From: Pseudarthrobacter raffinosi
GTDB taxonomy: Bacteria; Actinomycetota; Actinomycetes; Actinomycetales; Micrococcaceae
Assembly: GCF_023913735.1 (NCBI RefSeq)
Contig: NZ_JAMXBH010000020.1
Location: forward strand, 26,777 to 90,776
Length of the DNA: 64,000 bases
Reading direction: 5' to 3'
Part shown: positions 17,210 to 25,414 of the stretch, one piece after another
Position numbering within the stretch: position 1 is the first letter of the stretch
How the letters are laid out: every line of letters starts with the position of its first letter
Made by a program: the position numbers and the translations under genes
The notes under the pieces: model-generated
Databases searched by the model: none
Seen by the model: the letters and a program-made list of their open reading frames with translations, nothing else
Told to the model about the DNA's origin: nothing

Positions 17210-17956
17210 CTATAGCGACCGCAGGACCGAGACGACCTTGCCCATGATTGTGGCGTGATCGCCCAGGATGGGCTCGTACTGGGTGTTCTGCGGCAACAGC
17301 CACGTGTGGCCATCGCGCTGGCGGAAGGTCTTGACGGTGGCTTCGTCGTCCAGCAGGGCCGCGACAATATCGCCGTTGGAGGCGTCTGCCTGCCGTCGGA
17401 CCACTACCCAGTCGCCGTCGCAGATGGCAGCATCCACCATGGAGTCGCCGGCCACGCGCAGCATAAAGAGCTCACCCTGGCCCACGAGCTGCCGGGGCAG
17501 GGGCATCACATCTTCCACCACCTGGTCAGCAAAGATGGGCCCGCCGGCCGCGATCCGGCCCACCAACGGCACCATCGCGGTGTCCATGGCAGAGGGAAGT
17601 TCGGTGACCGTCCCGCCGATGCCGTGCAGGACTGAGGGCTTGGTTGTCCCGTTCGCCTTAGGGGACCCGCCGTCAAGCGTCAACGGCATCAGGACTTCCA
17701 TGGCGCGCGGACGCTTGGGGTCCCGGCGAAGGTATCCCAGCTTCTCCAGTTGCGAGAGCTGGTGGGTCACGCTCGACAAACTCGCCAGGCCCACGGTGTC
17801 ACCGATTTCACGCATCGACGGCGGATAGCCGTTGTCATTCACCGAGCGCTGGATGGTTTCAAGGATCTTCTTTTGGCGGGCGGTGAGCCCCTTGGGAGTC
17901 CGTGGGGGTTGGCGGCGCTGCGGTGTCGCCTTGCCCTCGGCGGCTGGTGCTGCCAT
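17210..17956 (-). CDS. lexA: SOS repressor LexA
   Basis: Repressor of DNA-damage genes that self-cleaves when RecA is activated. An N-terminal winged helix-turn-helix covers about 20-90 (TARQKKILETIQ, SMREIGDTVGLASLSSVTHQL). The cleavage site Ala-Gly lies in VGRIAAGGP, with catalytic Ser in AGDSMVDA and Lys in DDEATVKTF. 248 residues from the ATG at 17956, chosen because the family N-terminus begins MAAP/MAAQ; the frame stays open to 18100. Two SOS boxes lie in the 349-bp divergent gap to the LysM gene, so lexA should be autoregulated. Confidence 0.96.
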   Translation of the reverse strand: MAAPAAEGKATPQRRQPPRTPKGLTARQKKILETIQRSVNDNGYPPSMREIGDTVGLASLSSVTHQLSQLEKLGYLRRDPKRPRAMEVLMPLTLDGGSPKANGTTKPSVLHGIGGTVTELPSAMDTAMVPLVGRIAAGGPIFADQVVEDVMPLPRQLVGQGELFMLRVAGDSMVDAAICDGDWVVVRRQADASNGDIVAALLDDEATVKTFRQRDGHTWLLPQNTQYEPILGDHATIMGKVVSVLRSL

Positions 17957-18109
17957 GTTCGCCAATGCCTTTCGGTTGCCCGGCTCCGCTCCGGCCGCTG
18001 GTGCCTGGAACGCCCCGGGGCTGGTGTCGGAGTTGATTGTCAGAACCTGCTGATGAACTACAGAGGTGGTTGTTCTTTCATCCAAACGTAGGCCAGCCAC
18101 AGGGCTTTT

Positions 18110-18125
18110 TCAAACATTTGTTCTA
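18110..18125. promoter_or_regulatory. SOS box 1 in the lexA/LysM intergenic region
   Basis: TCAAACATTTGTTCTA, 10 of 12 defined positions of TCGAAC-N4-GTTCGA. About 154 bp from the lexA start, so it probably serves lexA. Confidence 0.7.
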
Positions 18126-18176
18126 GCGAGTCTCGACAATATTCGTTGATAAGTGCTAAAAATGAAGAAGCAAAGT

Positions 18177-18192
18177 TCGAACATGTGTTCTA
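18177..18192. promoter_or_regulatory. SOS box 2 in the lexA/LysM intergenic region
   Basis: TCGAACATGTGTTCTA, 11 of 12 defined consensus positions. About 115 bp upstream of the LysM gene start. Confidence 0.8.
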
Positions 18193-18205
18193 CTCGTTGC
18201 TTGCG

Positions 18206-18223
18206 GATTCGAATATTCGAATC
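18206..18223. repeat. 18-bp perfect palindrome
   Basis: GATTCGAATATTCGAATC, 13 bp beyond SOS box 2 on the LysM-gene side. It uses the same TCGAA half-sites, but the spacing is 4 bp too short for a standard LexA box. Confidence 0.6.
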
Positions 18224-18305
18224 TATGGACGGCTCAGGCCGGTACCGGCAAGTGGACGCGGAGGGCGCGCCGGGCAGCACAGTATGGTCCAGGAGGGCTC
18301 ATTTC

Positions 18306-18746
18306 ATGTCAGCTTTATCTGCTTCGCAGGACTCGCGTCCGCAGTTCATTTCCGTGCAGGACCTCACCTCGCGGCAGTGGTCCGAACCCGTTTCGACGTC
18401 GGGTTCGGCGCCAAGGCAGCGCAGGGAACCGTTGCCGCCGCTGCGCCTGACCCGCAGGGGCCGGATTGTCCTCATCGGCATCCCGCTGGTGATTCTTGCC
18501 GCAATCCTGCTTTCCCTGGCAGGTTTCCTCAACGCCCCGGCAAAGGCCGCCGATTCTGCCGCCGACCTGTCGCTAACGCCAACAGTCTCGGTCACGGTGC
18601 AGGCCGGCCAGTCACTCTGGGCCATCGCCAGTACCGTTGCGCCCGAGCGTGATCCCCGTGATGTCATCGCGGATATTGCCCAGTTGAACAACCTTTCCGC
18701 CGGCGGCGTTGTCCCCGGACAGCAACTCTTCGTCCCCACCAGGTAA
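18306..18746 (+). CDS. LysM-domain membrane protein, probable SOS cell-division suppressor
   Basis: 146 residues: a cytoplasmic N-terminus (1-50), one membrane segment (about 54-75, VLIGIPLVILAAILLSLAG) and an extracytoplasmic LysM domain (about 94-144, SVTVQAGQSLWAIAS to VVPGQQLFVPTR) that should bind peptidoglycan. AGGAGG lies 9 bases before the ATG; longer in-frame starts to 18153 lack support. The gene is divergent from lexA behind two SOS boxes. This is the arrangement of YneA (Bacillus), DivS (Corynebacterium) and Rv2719c, which block division in the SOS response, so I infer the same role. Direct effect on division is not shown by the sequence. Confidence 0.82.
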   Translation: MSALSASQDSRPQFISVQDLTSRQWSEPVSTSGSAPRQRREPLPPLRLTRRGRIVLIGIPLVILAAILLSLAGFLNAPAKAADSAADLSLTPTVSVTVQAGQSLWAIASTVAPERDPRDVIADIAQLNNLSAGGVVPGQQLFVPTR

Positions 18747-18812
18747 AGAGCCTGCGGGCTCGGGCGTGTGCCGCCGCAGGCCGTCACATTTTCCGGCCGT
18801 CTGCTTCGGACC

Positions 18813-18818
18813 TAAACT
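18813..18818 (+). promoter_or_regulatory. Putative -10 hexamer of leaderless hisC
   Basis: TAAACT, 6 bases before the hisC GTG. Confidence 0.5.
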
Positions 18819-18824
18819 GTTCAG

Positions 18825-19943
18825 GTGAATGACCAGCTAGAGCGTCTGAACAGACTTCCCCTCCGGACCAACCTCCGCGGACTGACCCCGTACGGTGCCC
18901 CGCAGTTGGATGTACCTATCCTGCTGAACGTCAACGAAAACACCCATGGCGTCCCGGCGGACGTCCGGGCCGCGATCAGCGTGGCCGTGACGGAAGCCGC
19001 GGCGGGCCTCAACCGCTACCCGGACCGTGAGTTCACCGAACTCCGGGAAGCGCTGGCCGAATATCTCGGCCACGGTCTGGATGCCACCAACATCTGGGCG
19101 GCCAACGGGTCCAACGAGGTCCTCCAGCAGATTCTCCAGGCCTTCGGCGGACCCGGGCGGACGGCCCTGGGATTCCCGCCCACGTACTCCATGTATCCGC
19201 TCCTGGCCAGCGGCACGGACACCGGGTACATCGTCGGGCAGCGGGCCGACGATTACGGGCTCAGTGCCGAGTCGGCCGCGTTGCAGGTCAAAGAGCTTCA
19301 GCCCAACATCGTTTTCCTCTGCTCGCCGAACAATCCCACCGGCACTGGGCTGGGCCTGGACGTCGTGGAGGCCGTGTACGAGGCCGGCGAGGCCAGCCAT
19401 ACCATCGTCATCGTTGACGAGGCCTACCACGAGTTCGCCCACGACGGAACGCCGAGCGCCCTTACGTTGCTGCCCGGCCGGGAGCGCCTCATTGTGTCCC
19501 GCACCATGAGCAAGGCGTTCGCCCTCGCGGGCGCCCGTCTGGGCTACATGGCCGCCGCTCCTGAAGTCACGGACGCACTGCGCCTGGTCCGGCTGCCGTA
19601 CCACCTTTCGGCCATCACCCAGGCAACAGCCCTCGCCGCCCTGCAGCACCGCACTGCGCTGATGGCCGACGTCGAGGACATCAAGGAGCAGCGCGACCGC
19701 ATCGTCTCGGAACTCACGCGAATGGGACTCAAACCTGCCGCCTCCGATTCGAACTATGTCTTCTTCGGCGGCCTCGACAGCCCGCATGACGTCTGGCAGC
19801 GGCTGCTGGACGACGGCGTGCTGATCCGCGACGTCGGCATCCCCGGCCACCTGCGTGTCACGGCGGGAACTGAGACGGAGACCACAGCCTTCCTGACGTC
19901 GCTGGAACGCATCCTGGCCAGCCAGGCCAGGATGCCCGCCTAA
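18825..19943 (+). CDS. hisC: Histidinol-phosphate aminotransferase
   Basis: PLP-dependent class II-like aminotransferase converting imidazole acetol-phosphate to histidinol-phosphate. The PLP lysine is K230 in SRTMSKAFALAGARLGY; CSPNNPTGTGL and VDEAYHEFA are the cofactor and substrate motifs. The N-terminus NVNENTHGVP replaces the usual N-E-N-P. 372 residues, GTG start. hisB follows after 75 bp. No hisD or hisG is in the window, so the pathway is split in this genome. Confidence 0.94.
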   Translation: MNDQLERLNRLPLRTNLRGLTPYGAPQLDVPILLNVNENTHGVPADVRAAISVAVTEAAAGLNRYPDREFTELREALAEYLGHGLDATNIWAANGSNEVLQQILQAFGGPGRTALGFPPTYSMYPLLASGTDTGYIVGQRADDYGLSAESAALQVKELQPNIVFLCSPNNPTGTGLGLDVVEAVYEAGEASHTIVIVDEAYHEFAHDGTPSALTLLPGRERLIVSRTMSKAFALAGARLGYMAAAPEVTDALRLVRLPYHLSAITQATALAALQHRTALMADVEDIKEQRDRIVSELTRMGLKPAASDSNYVFFGGLDSPHDVWQRLLDDGVLIRDVGIPGHLRVTAGTETETTAFLTSLERILASQARMPA

Positions 19944-20018
19944 ACTTGAAGTATTGGCGCCGCCGCGCGCCGGCACATCTCCTTCGCTTTCGCATCACTG
20001 ACTTCGCCTAAAGGACAT

Positions 20019-20651
20019 ATGACCATGAGCTTCACCGGATCGAACGCTGCCGCGCCCCGGACCGCACGCATGGAGCGTGCCACCAGTGAATCGTCAGTGC
20101 TCGTGGAGATTAACCTCGACGGCACGGGCGTTTCGGACATCGACACGTCTGTCCCGTTCTACGACCACATGCTGACGGCGCTCTGCAAGCACTCGCTCAT
20201 TGACATGACGGTCAAAGCCACCGGTGACACCCACATTGACGTCCACCACACCGTGGAGGACGTCGCCATCACGTTCGGTGAAGTTCTGCGCACAGCCTTG
20301 GGAAACAAGGCCGGGATCCGCAGGTTCGGCGAGGCCACCGTGCCCCTCGACGAAGCCCTGGCGCAGGCCGTCGTCGACGTCTCCGGCCGCCCCTACCTGG
20401 TGCACGGCGGAGAGCCTGCCGGGCAGGAGTACCACTTGATCGGCGGCCACTTCACGGGGTCATTGACCCGCCACGTCTTTGAGGCCATCACGCTTCACGC
20501 CGGCATCTGCCTCCACATGAACGTCATCGCGGGCCGCGACCCGCACCACATTGTGGAAGCGCAGTTCAAGGCCTTCGCCCGCGCCCTGCGTGCTGCGGTA
20601 GAGCCCGATCCCCGCGTGGAGGGAATCCCCTCCACCAAGGGTGCCCTGTGA
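20019..20651 (+). CDS. hisB: Imidazoleglycerol-phosphate dehydratase
   Basis: Manganese enzyme of histidine synthesis, here monofunctional (210 residues, no phosphatase domain). Two histidine-rich metal motifs are visible: HIDVHHTVEDVAI and HAG-type segment ITLHAGICLHMNVIAGRDPHHIVEA. AAGGA precedes two candidate ATGs (20019 and 20025). The GTG of hisH overlaps its stop (GTGA), so translation is probably coupled. Confidence 0.95.
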   Translation: MTMSFTGSNAAAPRTARMERATSESSVLVEINLDGTGVSDIDTSVPFYDHMLTALCKHSLIDMTVKATGDTHIDVHHTVEDVAITFGEVLRTALGNKAGIRRFGEATVPLDEALAQAVVDVSGRPYLVHGGEPAGQEYHLIGGHFTGSLTRHVFEAITLHAGICLHMNVIAGRDPHHIVEAQFKAFARALRAAVEPDPRVEGIPSTKGAL

Positions 20652-21379
20652 GCGGCCAAATTCTCCGGGACGGCGCCGTCATCGATCCGGCAACCGGCAA
20701 GAAGCCTGTGTCGCCCGAAGGCAAGCCGACGGTCACTGTCCTGGATTACGGTTCGGGAAACGTCCGGTCCGCCGTGCGCGCCCTGGAGCGGGCAGGAGCC
20801 GAGGTCATCCTCAGCTCCAAGCCGGAGGACGTGCTTAATGCCGACGGCCTGGTGGTACCCGGCGTCGGCGCGTTCGAGACTGTAATGCGCGAGCTTAAGG
20901 CCGTGGACGGCATCCGGCTGATCGGCCGGCGCGTGGCCGGGGGCAGGCCGGTCCTGGCAATCTGCGTGGGCCTGCAGGTTCTGTTCGAGGCCGGGGTGGA
21001 GCACGGGACAGAAGCTGAAGGCATGGGGGAGTGGCCGGGCAAGGTGGAACTCCTTCCCGCTGAGGTGGTGCCACACATGGGCTGGAACACGGTTGACGTT
21101 CCGGAAGGATCCAAACTCTTCGCCGGCGTCGCGGACCAGCGCTTCTACTTCGTTCACTCCTATGGTGTCCAGGACTGGAACTTCGACGTGATCCAGCCGC
21201 GGATGACTGCGCCCCTGGTGACCTGGTCAGAGCATGGCGCGCGCTTTATTGCCGCAGTGGAGAACGGACCGCTCTGCGCTACCCAGTTCCACCCGGAAAA
21301 ATCCGGCGACGCCGGTGCACGGCTGCTGCGCAACTGGGTGGACGGCCTTCGCAAGCCAGCTGCCACGGACGCCGCCTAG
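20648..21379 (+). CDS. hisH: Imidazole glycerol phosphate synthase glutaminase subunit
   Basis: Class I glutamine amidotransferase that feeds ammonia to HisF. The nucleophilic Cys is in AICVGLQVLFE, and the His/Glu pair is in TQFHPEKSG. Residues 1-27 form an extra N-terminus before TVTVLDYGSGNVRS, so the domain begins late; the overlapping GTG at 20648 is nonetheless the natural coupled start. 243 residues. A small membrane-protein gene follows directly (0 bp). Confidence 0.94.
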   Translation: MSGQILRDGAVIDPATGKKPVSPEGKPTVTVLDYGSGNVRSAVRALERAGAEVILSSKPEDVLNADGLVVPGVGAFETVMRELKAVDGIRLIGRRVAGGRPVLAICVGLQVLFEAGVEHGTEAEGMGEWPGKVELLPAEVVPHMGWNTVDVPEGSKLFAGVADQRFYFVHSYGVQDWNFDVIQPRMTAPLVTWSEHGARFIAAVENGPLCATQFHPEKSGDAGARLLRNWVDGLRKPAATDAA

Positions 21380-21538
21380 ATGTGGTCGATTGTCCTGATG
21401 GGCCTGGCCGGCCTATTGGTGGGCGGCGCACTGTCCTTCAGGCAGCAGCACAAACCGCTCTGGACCCAGGTGGGCTTCTACGTCCTGGCCGGCATGGCGC
21501 TGCTGGCCGCGTACCTGCTGACGCTTCCTGGAACCTAG
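21380..21538 (+). CDS. Small two-helix membrane protein between hisH and priA
   Basis: 52 residues beginning MWSIVLMGLAGLLVGG and ending LLAAYLLTLPGT. Two hydrophobic helices (about 2-17 and 32-48) flank a short polar loop FRQQHKPLWTQ. The ATG abuts the hisH stop without a gap, so it should be translated by coupling. I do not recognise a family. Its place inside a histidine operon is unusual for a membrane protein; a transport or sensing role is conceivable but nothing in the sequence shows it. Confidence 0.65.
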   Translation: MWSIVLMGLAGLLVGGALSFRQQHKPLWTQVGFYVLAGMALLAAYLLTLPGT

Positions 21539-21595
21539 CCCACGCAACCCCCAGTTCCGCTTCCACGAGCAACCCAACACCCAAAAGGATTTGAG

Positions 21596-22342
21596 ATGAC
21601 CACCGCAACCGATCTGCCGGTTCTTGAACTGCTGCCCGCCGTCGACGTCGTAAACGGACAGGCCGTGCGGCTGGTCCAAGGCGAAGCCGGCAGCGAGACG
21701 AACTACGGCACACCGCTGGAGGCAGCCCTCAACTGGCAGGAGCAGGGCGCCGAATGGGTACACCTGGTGGACCTCGACGCCGCGTTCGGCCGGGGCTCGA
21801 ACGCCGGGCTGCTCCGTGAATTGGTGGGCCGGCTTGACATCAAGGTGGAGCTGTCCGGCGGACTCAGGGACGACGAATCCCTCGAAGCGGCGCTGGCCCT
21901 CGGCGTTGCCCGCGTCAACCTCGGCACAGCGGCGCTGGAAAACCCCGAGTGGACCCGCAGTGCCATCGACCGCTTTGGCGACAGGATCGCCGTCGGCCTC
22001 GACGTCCGCGGAACCACGCTGGCAGGCCGCGGCTGGACCAAAGAAGGCGGCGACCTCTGGGAGGTCCTGGGCCGGCTCGAAGAAGCCGGGTGCTCCCGGT
22101 ACGTTGTCACTGACGTTACGAAAGACGGCACACTGCAGGGTCCCAACGTTGAACTCCTGCGCCAGATGGTGGAGAAGACCGGCAAACCGGTGGTCGCCTC
22201 CGGCGGCATCTCCAGCCTGGACGACTTGAAAGTGCTGCGCTCCCTGGTGCCGCTGGGCGTGGAAGGCGCGATCGTGGGCAAGGCGCTGTACGCCGGTGCC
22301 TTCACGCTCCCCGAAGCCCTCGACGTCGCCGGCCGCCGCTAG
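21596..22342 (+). CDS. priA: Phosphoribosyl isomerase A (HisA/TrpF bifunctional)
   Basis: TIM-barrel isomerase. In actinobacteria without trpF this protein (PriA) isomerises both ProFAR in histidine and PRA in tryptophan synthesis. The catalytic Asp pair is in LLPAVDVVNGQAVRL (near residue 16) and VVTDVTKDGTLQGPN; phosphate-binding segments are ELSGGLRD and ASGGISS. 248 residues, AAAAGGAT upstream of the ATG. Whether it is bifunctional depends on trpF being absent elsewhere. Confidence 0.93.
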   Translation: MTTATDLPVLELLPAVDVVNGQAVRLVQGEAGSETNYGTPLEAALNWQEQGAEWVHLVDLDAAFGRGSNAGLLRELVGRLDIKVELSGGLRDDESLEAALALGVARVNLGTAALENPEWTRSAIDRFGDRIAVGLDVRGTTLAGRGWTKEGGDLWEVLGRLEEAGCSRYVVTDVTKDGTLQGPNVELLRQMVEKTGKPVVASGGISSLDDLKVLRSLVPLGVEGAIVGKALYAGAFTLPEALDVAGRR

Positions 22343-22350
22343 GCGGTTCC

Positions 22351-23247
22351 GTGGACAGCACGCACAACGCCGATCCGGCAGCGGAATCGCCGCCGCCGCG
22401 CCATCTGCCCGGACACATTGCGGCGGCTTTGGCGGGCGCGGGCGGCCGTACTGACTCGGCCGGCCGGCCGTGGGAAGGCCGGAGCCTCGCCGGGGACGAA
22501 GGCAGGATCCATAACTTCGAGGACGACGACGGCACGGCCGACGCAGGCTACCTCGCCGCCGTCGCGGCTCTGGTTGACGGCAACGGCGACGAAGCGGCTG
22601 TGGTGGCCTCGCTGGCCACCGCCCGAGTCTTTATCCCGATCATCGCCCAGCTCGGCGAGGAAGCGGCCGGCGTCGACGGCCTGACGTCGGACAAACAGGC
22701 GGACATGGCGCTGGTCACCCTGAAGGCCGCCGACGGCCGGACGGCCATGCCGGCGTTCAGCTCGGCGAATGCCTTGGCTGCCTGGCACCCCGAAGCCCGG
22801 CCGGTGGCGGTATACGCCGCCAGGGCTGCCCTCTCAGCCGTGGCCGAGGGGGCCGAGCTGCTGGTGCTCGATCCGGGCTCGGAGGTCACGTTCGTGGTCC
22901 GGCGGCCCGCCGTCTGGGCGCTGGCCCAACAACGGGAGTGGATCCCTTCCTACACAGACGCGGCGTTGGCAGCCGAGATGGCTGAGGCAACGGCCGCCTT
23001 CCCTGCGGTGCGCAAGCTTGCCCTCCTCCCGGGTTCCGGCGTCGCCGTCCTCACCGGTACCGGTGCCACGCTCACCGGGGGCGGTGCCGGGCCGGAACTT
23101 CAGGTGCTGCTCCACCTTGAGGATGGGTTGGACGCTTTGGCAGTACAGGACCTGGTGTCCGGCCTCCAGCAGGCATGGTCCCGGAATGTATTGTTTGGAG
23201 AGCGTGTTGACTCGATCGAAATCAAGTTGCGGCGCGCGGCACAATAG
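22351..23247 (+). CDS. SseB-domain protein
   Basis: 298 residues, cytoplasmic, no catalytic motif. An Asp/Gly/Ala-rich N-terminus (1-60) precedes an SseB-type domain: VFIPIIAQLGEE, KQADMALVTLKAADGRTAMPAFSSANALAAWHPEARPV, then GAELLVLDPGS. Such proteins commonly sit in actinobacterial his loci; their role is unknown. GTG start 8 bp after priA, and the MFS gene follows, so it is part of this transcription unit. Confidence 0.8.
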   Translation: MDSTHNADPAAESPPPRHLPGHIAAALAGAGGRTDSAGRPWEGRSLAGDEGRIHNFEDDDGTADAGYLAAVAALVDGNGDEAAVVASLATARVFIPIIAQLGEEAAGVDGLTSDKQADMALVTLKAADGRTAMPAFSSANALAAWHPEARPVAVYAARAALSAVAEGAELLVLDPGSEVTFVVRRPAVWALAQQREWIPSYTDAALAAEMAEATAAFPAVRKLALLPGSGVAVLTGTGATLTGGGAGPELQVLLHLEDGLDALAVQDLVSGLQQAWSRNVLFGERVDSIEIKLRRAAQ

Positions 23248-23302
23248 CTGACGGTTGGCGCGGAGATCCCGGGCTGCCGCGGGCAGACCCAAAGGATTTT
23301 CC

Positions 23303-24607
23303 GTGAACTTCGCTCTTTACCGGGAGCTGCTGGCCCACCGGCCCATCCGGCGGCTGCTGCTGGTCGGCATGATCGCCCGCATCCCCCACTCCGCGGCAGG
23401 CCTGCTGCTGACCCTGCATATCGTCCTGACCCTGGACCAGGGGTACGCAGCAGCCGGCGCCGCAGCGGCTGTTATGACCATCGGCATTGCCGTTGGCGCA
23501 CCATGGCGCGGCAGGCGCGTGGACACTGTTGGCCTGCGCCGGGCGCTGATTCCGTCAGTGGTGTCAGAGGCCCTCATCTGGTCCATGGTGCCGCACGTGT
23601 CCTACCAGTGGCTGCTTCCGCTGGTGTTCGTCGGCGGCCTGCTGACGTTGCCGATCTTCAGTGTGATCCGCCAGTCCCTGGGCGTCCTCGCGGACGGCGA
23701 TCAGCGGCGGACCGCTTTTGCGCTGGACTCGATCGCCACGGAGATGGTGTTTATGATCGGGCCTGCCGCCGGAGCCGTTGTGGCCACCAGCGGCTTCACC
23801 GCTCTGGGACTCACCGTGGTGGGCGTTTCCACGTCACTGGCCGGATTGTTCCTGATGTGGTTCAACCCGCCCACCCGAAGTGCCACGCAGACTGAGGAGT
23901 GCCAGGCAGACCAGCGCCACGCCGCGGAAGTGGCTGTGGTTTCCGCCGCACCAGCACACCTCCAGGAAGCAGCGGCAGACCTCGTCCCGGCCGGGGCAGA
24001 ACGCATCCGCAGAGGGTCGGCGGGGCTGCGCGGCAAGGTGGCCCACAACTTCGCCTGGCTCACGGCCACTGTAGCGGCCGTATTCGCCGTGGCGGCTGGA
24101 ACCGGCATGGTGCTCAGCGGCACGGACGTTGGCATTGTTGCTGCCCTGGAAACAGGCGGGCACCAGGGCGAACTCGGCATTGTGTTCCTCTTTTGGTGCG
24201 CCGCATCGGTGGCCGGCGGACTGGTCTACGGGGCCATGCACCGTCCAGTTTCGCCGATCCTCCTGCTGCTGGGGATGGCGGCCCTGACTATCCCGATGGG
24301 CTTCGCCCAGGACACCTGGACGCTGGCCTTCGTCTCGATCCTTCCGGGCCTGTTGTGCGCCCCTGTCCTGTCGGCCGCCTCCGAACATGTGGCAGACCTG
24401 GTGGCGGAGGACCGCCGCGGCGAGGCGATGGGCTGGTACGGCTCTGCGCTGACTGCCGGTGTGGCGCTCGGGGCGCCCCTTGCCGGGATTTTCATCGACG
24501 GGATGGGACCATCCGGCGGCTTTGTCTCCGTGGGCGTGGCCGGCGTTCTGCTCTGCCTGGTGGGACTGCTGCTCCAGGCCCACCGCCGCCGCCGCGCCGC
24601 TGCCTGA
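23303..24607 (+). CDS. Major facilitator superfamily transporter
   Basis: 434-residue, about 12-helix MFS carrier. Typical features are the N-half helices (LLVGMIARIPHSAAGLLLTLHIV, AVMTIGIAVGAPWRGRRVD), a central cytoplasmic loop near 215-265, and the C half starting at AWLTATVAAVFAVAAG. The substrate is unknown. GTG at 23303 is chosen because AAAGGA lies 6 bases upstream; a TTG 48 bp earlier is unlikely. Ends just before a long GC hairpin facing the convergent DUF1844 gene. Confidence 0.85.
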   Translation: MNFALYRELLAHRPIRRLLLVGMIARIPHSAAGLLLTLHIVLTLDQGYAAAGAAAAVMTIGIAVGAPWRGRRVDTVGLRRALIPSVVSEALIWSMVPHVSYQWLLPLVFVGGLLTLPIFSVIRQSLGVLADGDQRRTAFALDSIATEMVFMIGPAAGAVVATSGFTALGLTVVGVSTSLAGLFLMWFNPPTRSATQTEECQADQRHAAEVAVVSAAPAHLQEAAADLVPAGAERIRRGSAGLRGKVAHNFAWLTATVAAVFAVAAGTGMVLSGTDVGIVAALETGGHQGELGIVFLFWCAASVAGGLVYGAMHRPVSPILLLLGMAALTIPMGFAQDTWTLAFVSILPGLLCAPVLSAASEHVADLVAEDRRGEAMGWYGSALTAGVALGAPLAGIFIDGMGPSGGFVSVGVAGVLLCLVGLLLQAHRRRRAAA

Positions 24608-24612
24608 AACAC

Positions 24613-24652
24613 GACGGCGGCGGAGGGTCCGTGTGGACCGTCCGCCGCCGTC
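24613..24652. terminator. Hairpin between convergent MFS and DUF1844 genes
   Basis: GACGGCGGCGGA (24613-24624) pairs with TCCGCCGCCGTC (24641-24652). GC-rich and without a U-run, as is common for terminators in high-GC actinobacteria. Confidence 0.65.
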
Positions 24653-24682
24653 GTCGTACTTTGTGAAGTTTGCTGGCTGGTT

Positions 24683-25069
24683 CTAGTTGACGGCGCCGGT
24701 GTACTTCTCGCCCGGGCCCTTGCCCGGGGCATCCGGGATGATGGACTCCTCGCGGAACGCGAGCTGCAGGGAACGCAGGCCATCGCGCAACGGGCCGGCG
24801 TGCTGGGATCCGATTTCGGGGGCCGCTGAGGTCACGAGTCCGGCAAGGGCGGTGATGAGCTTGCGGGCCTCGTCCAGGTCCTTGAGTTCCTCTGCATTGT
24901 CCTCGGCGGCGAGGCCCAGCTTGACCGCTGCCGCGCTCATCAGGTGCACGGCGGCGGTGGTGATGACCTCGATGGCCGGCACCTTCGAGATATCGCGGAT
25001 TTGCTGGGTCACGTCAGCCTTGGCGGCCGGGGCCTCGAAAACGTGTGAATTACTGTCTGGGGTGCTCAT
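24683..25069 (-). CDS. DUF1844 family protein
   Basis: 128 residues, small and acidic, conserved next to infC in actinobacteria; function unknown. The family core is ISKVPAIEVITTAAVHLMSAAAVKLGLAAED followed by DLDEARKLITALAGLVTSAAPEIG. The ATG at 25069 is used because upstream in-frame sequence does not look coding. Divergent from infC across a 345-bp gap. Confidence 0.82.
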   Translation of the reverse strand: MSTPDSNSHVFEAPAAKADVTQQIRDISKVPAIEVITTAAVHLMSAAAVKLGLAAEDNAEELKDLDEARKLITALAGLVTSAAPEIGSQHAGPLRDGLRSLQLAFREESIIPDAPGKGPGEKYTGAVN

Positions 25070-25336
25070 ACTGGTAAGCTTGTCACAGACCGACTGGATG
25101 TCGTTATTTCGCTGTGGAAGGTCCCACCAACGCTTAGCTGCGTTAGGCGGGATTTGTTCTGTAGAATGACATGCAGTTTGCAAGCGGAGTACTCTCCCAC
25201 CCGCGTCAGCCGTTTTCCCCGCCGGAAGTAATTCCTGAGGAAGCAAGGTTGCCGGGTACCGGTCGGACAGTTCCATCCGGCATTGAGCCTGGGGAAGTGC
25301 GCACTGCCTCTGCTGAGGTCGGTGCATCCGATCATC

Positions 25337-25376
25337 GAGGCCTTCGATTGCTCCGGCAATTGGGGGCCTTCTCTAT
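25337..25376 (+). promoter_or_regulatory. Terminator-like hairpin in the infC leader
   Basis: GAGGCC (25337-25342) pairs with GGCCTT (25365-25370, one G-U), enclosing ATTGC-TCCG-GCAAT (25347-25360). A pyrimidine-rich tract CTCTATTTG follows. It ends 38 bp before the infC start. The 345-bp gap also holds a possible -10 TAGAAT at 25162-25167. I infer an attenuator for the infC-rpmI-rplT transcript, as known in other phyla. Confidence 0.4.
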
Positions 25377-25414
25377 TTGCCGGTGAATACCACATCAATC
25401 ACAGGAGCTTTAAC

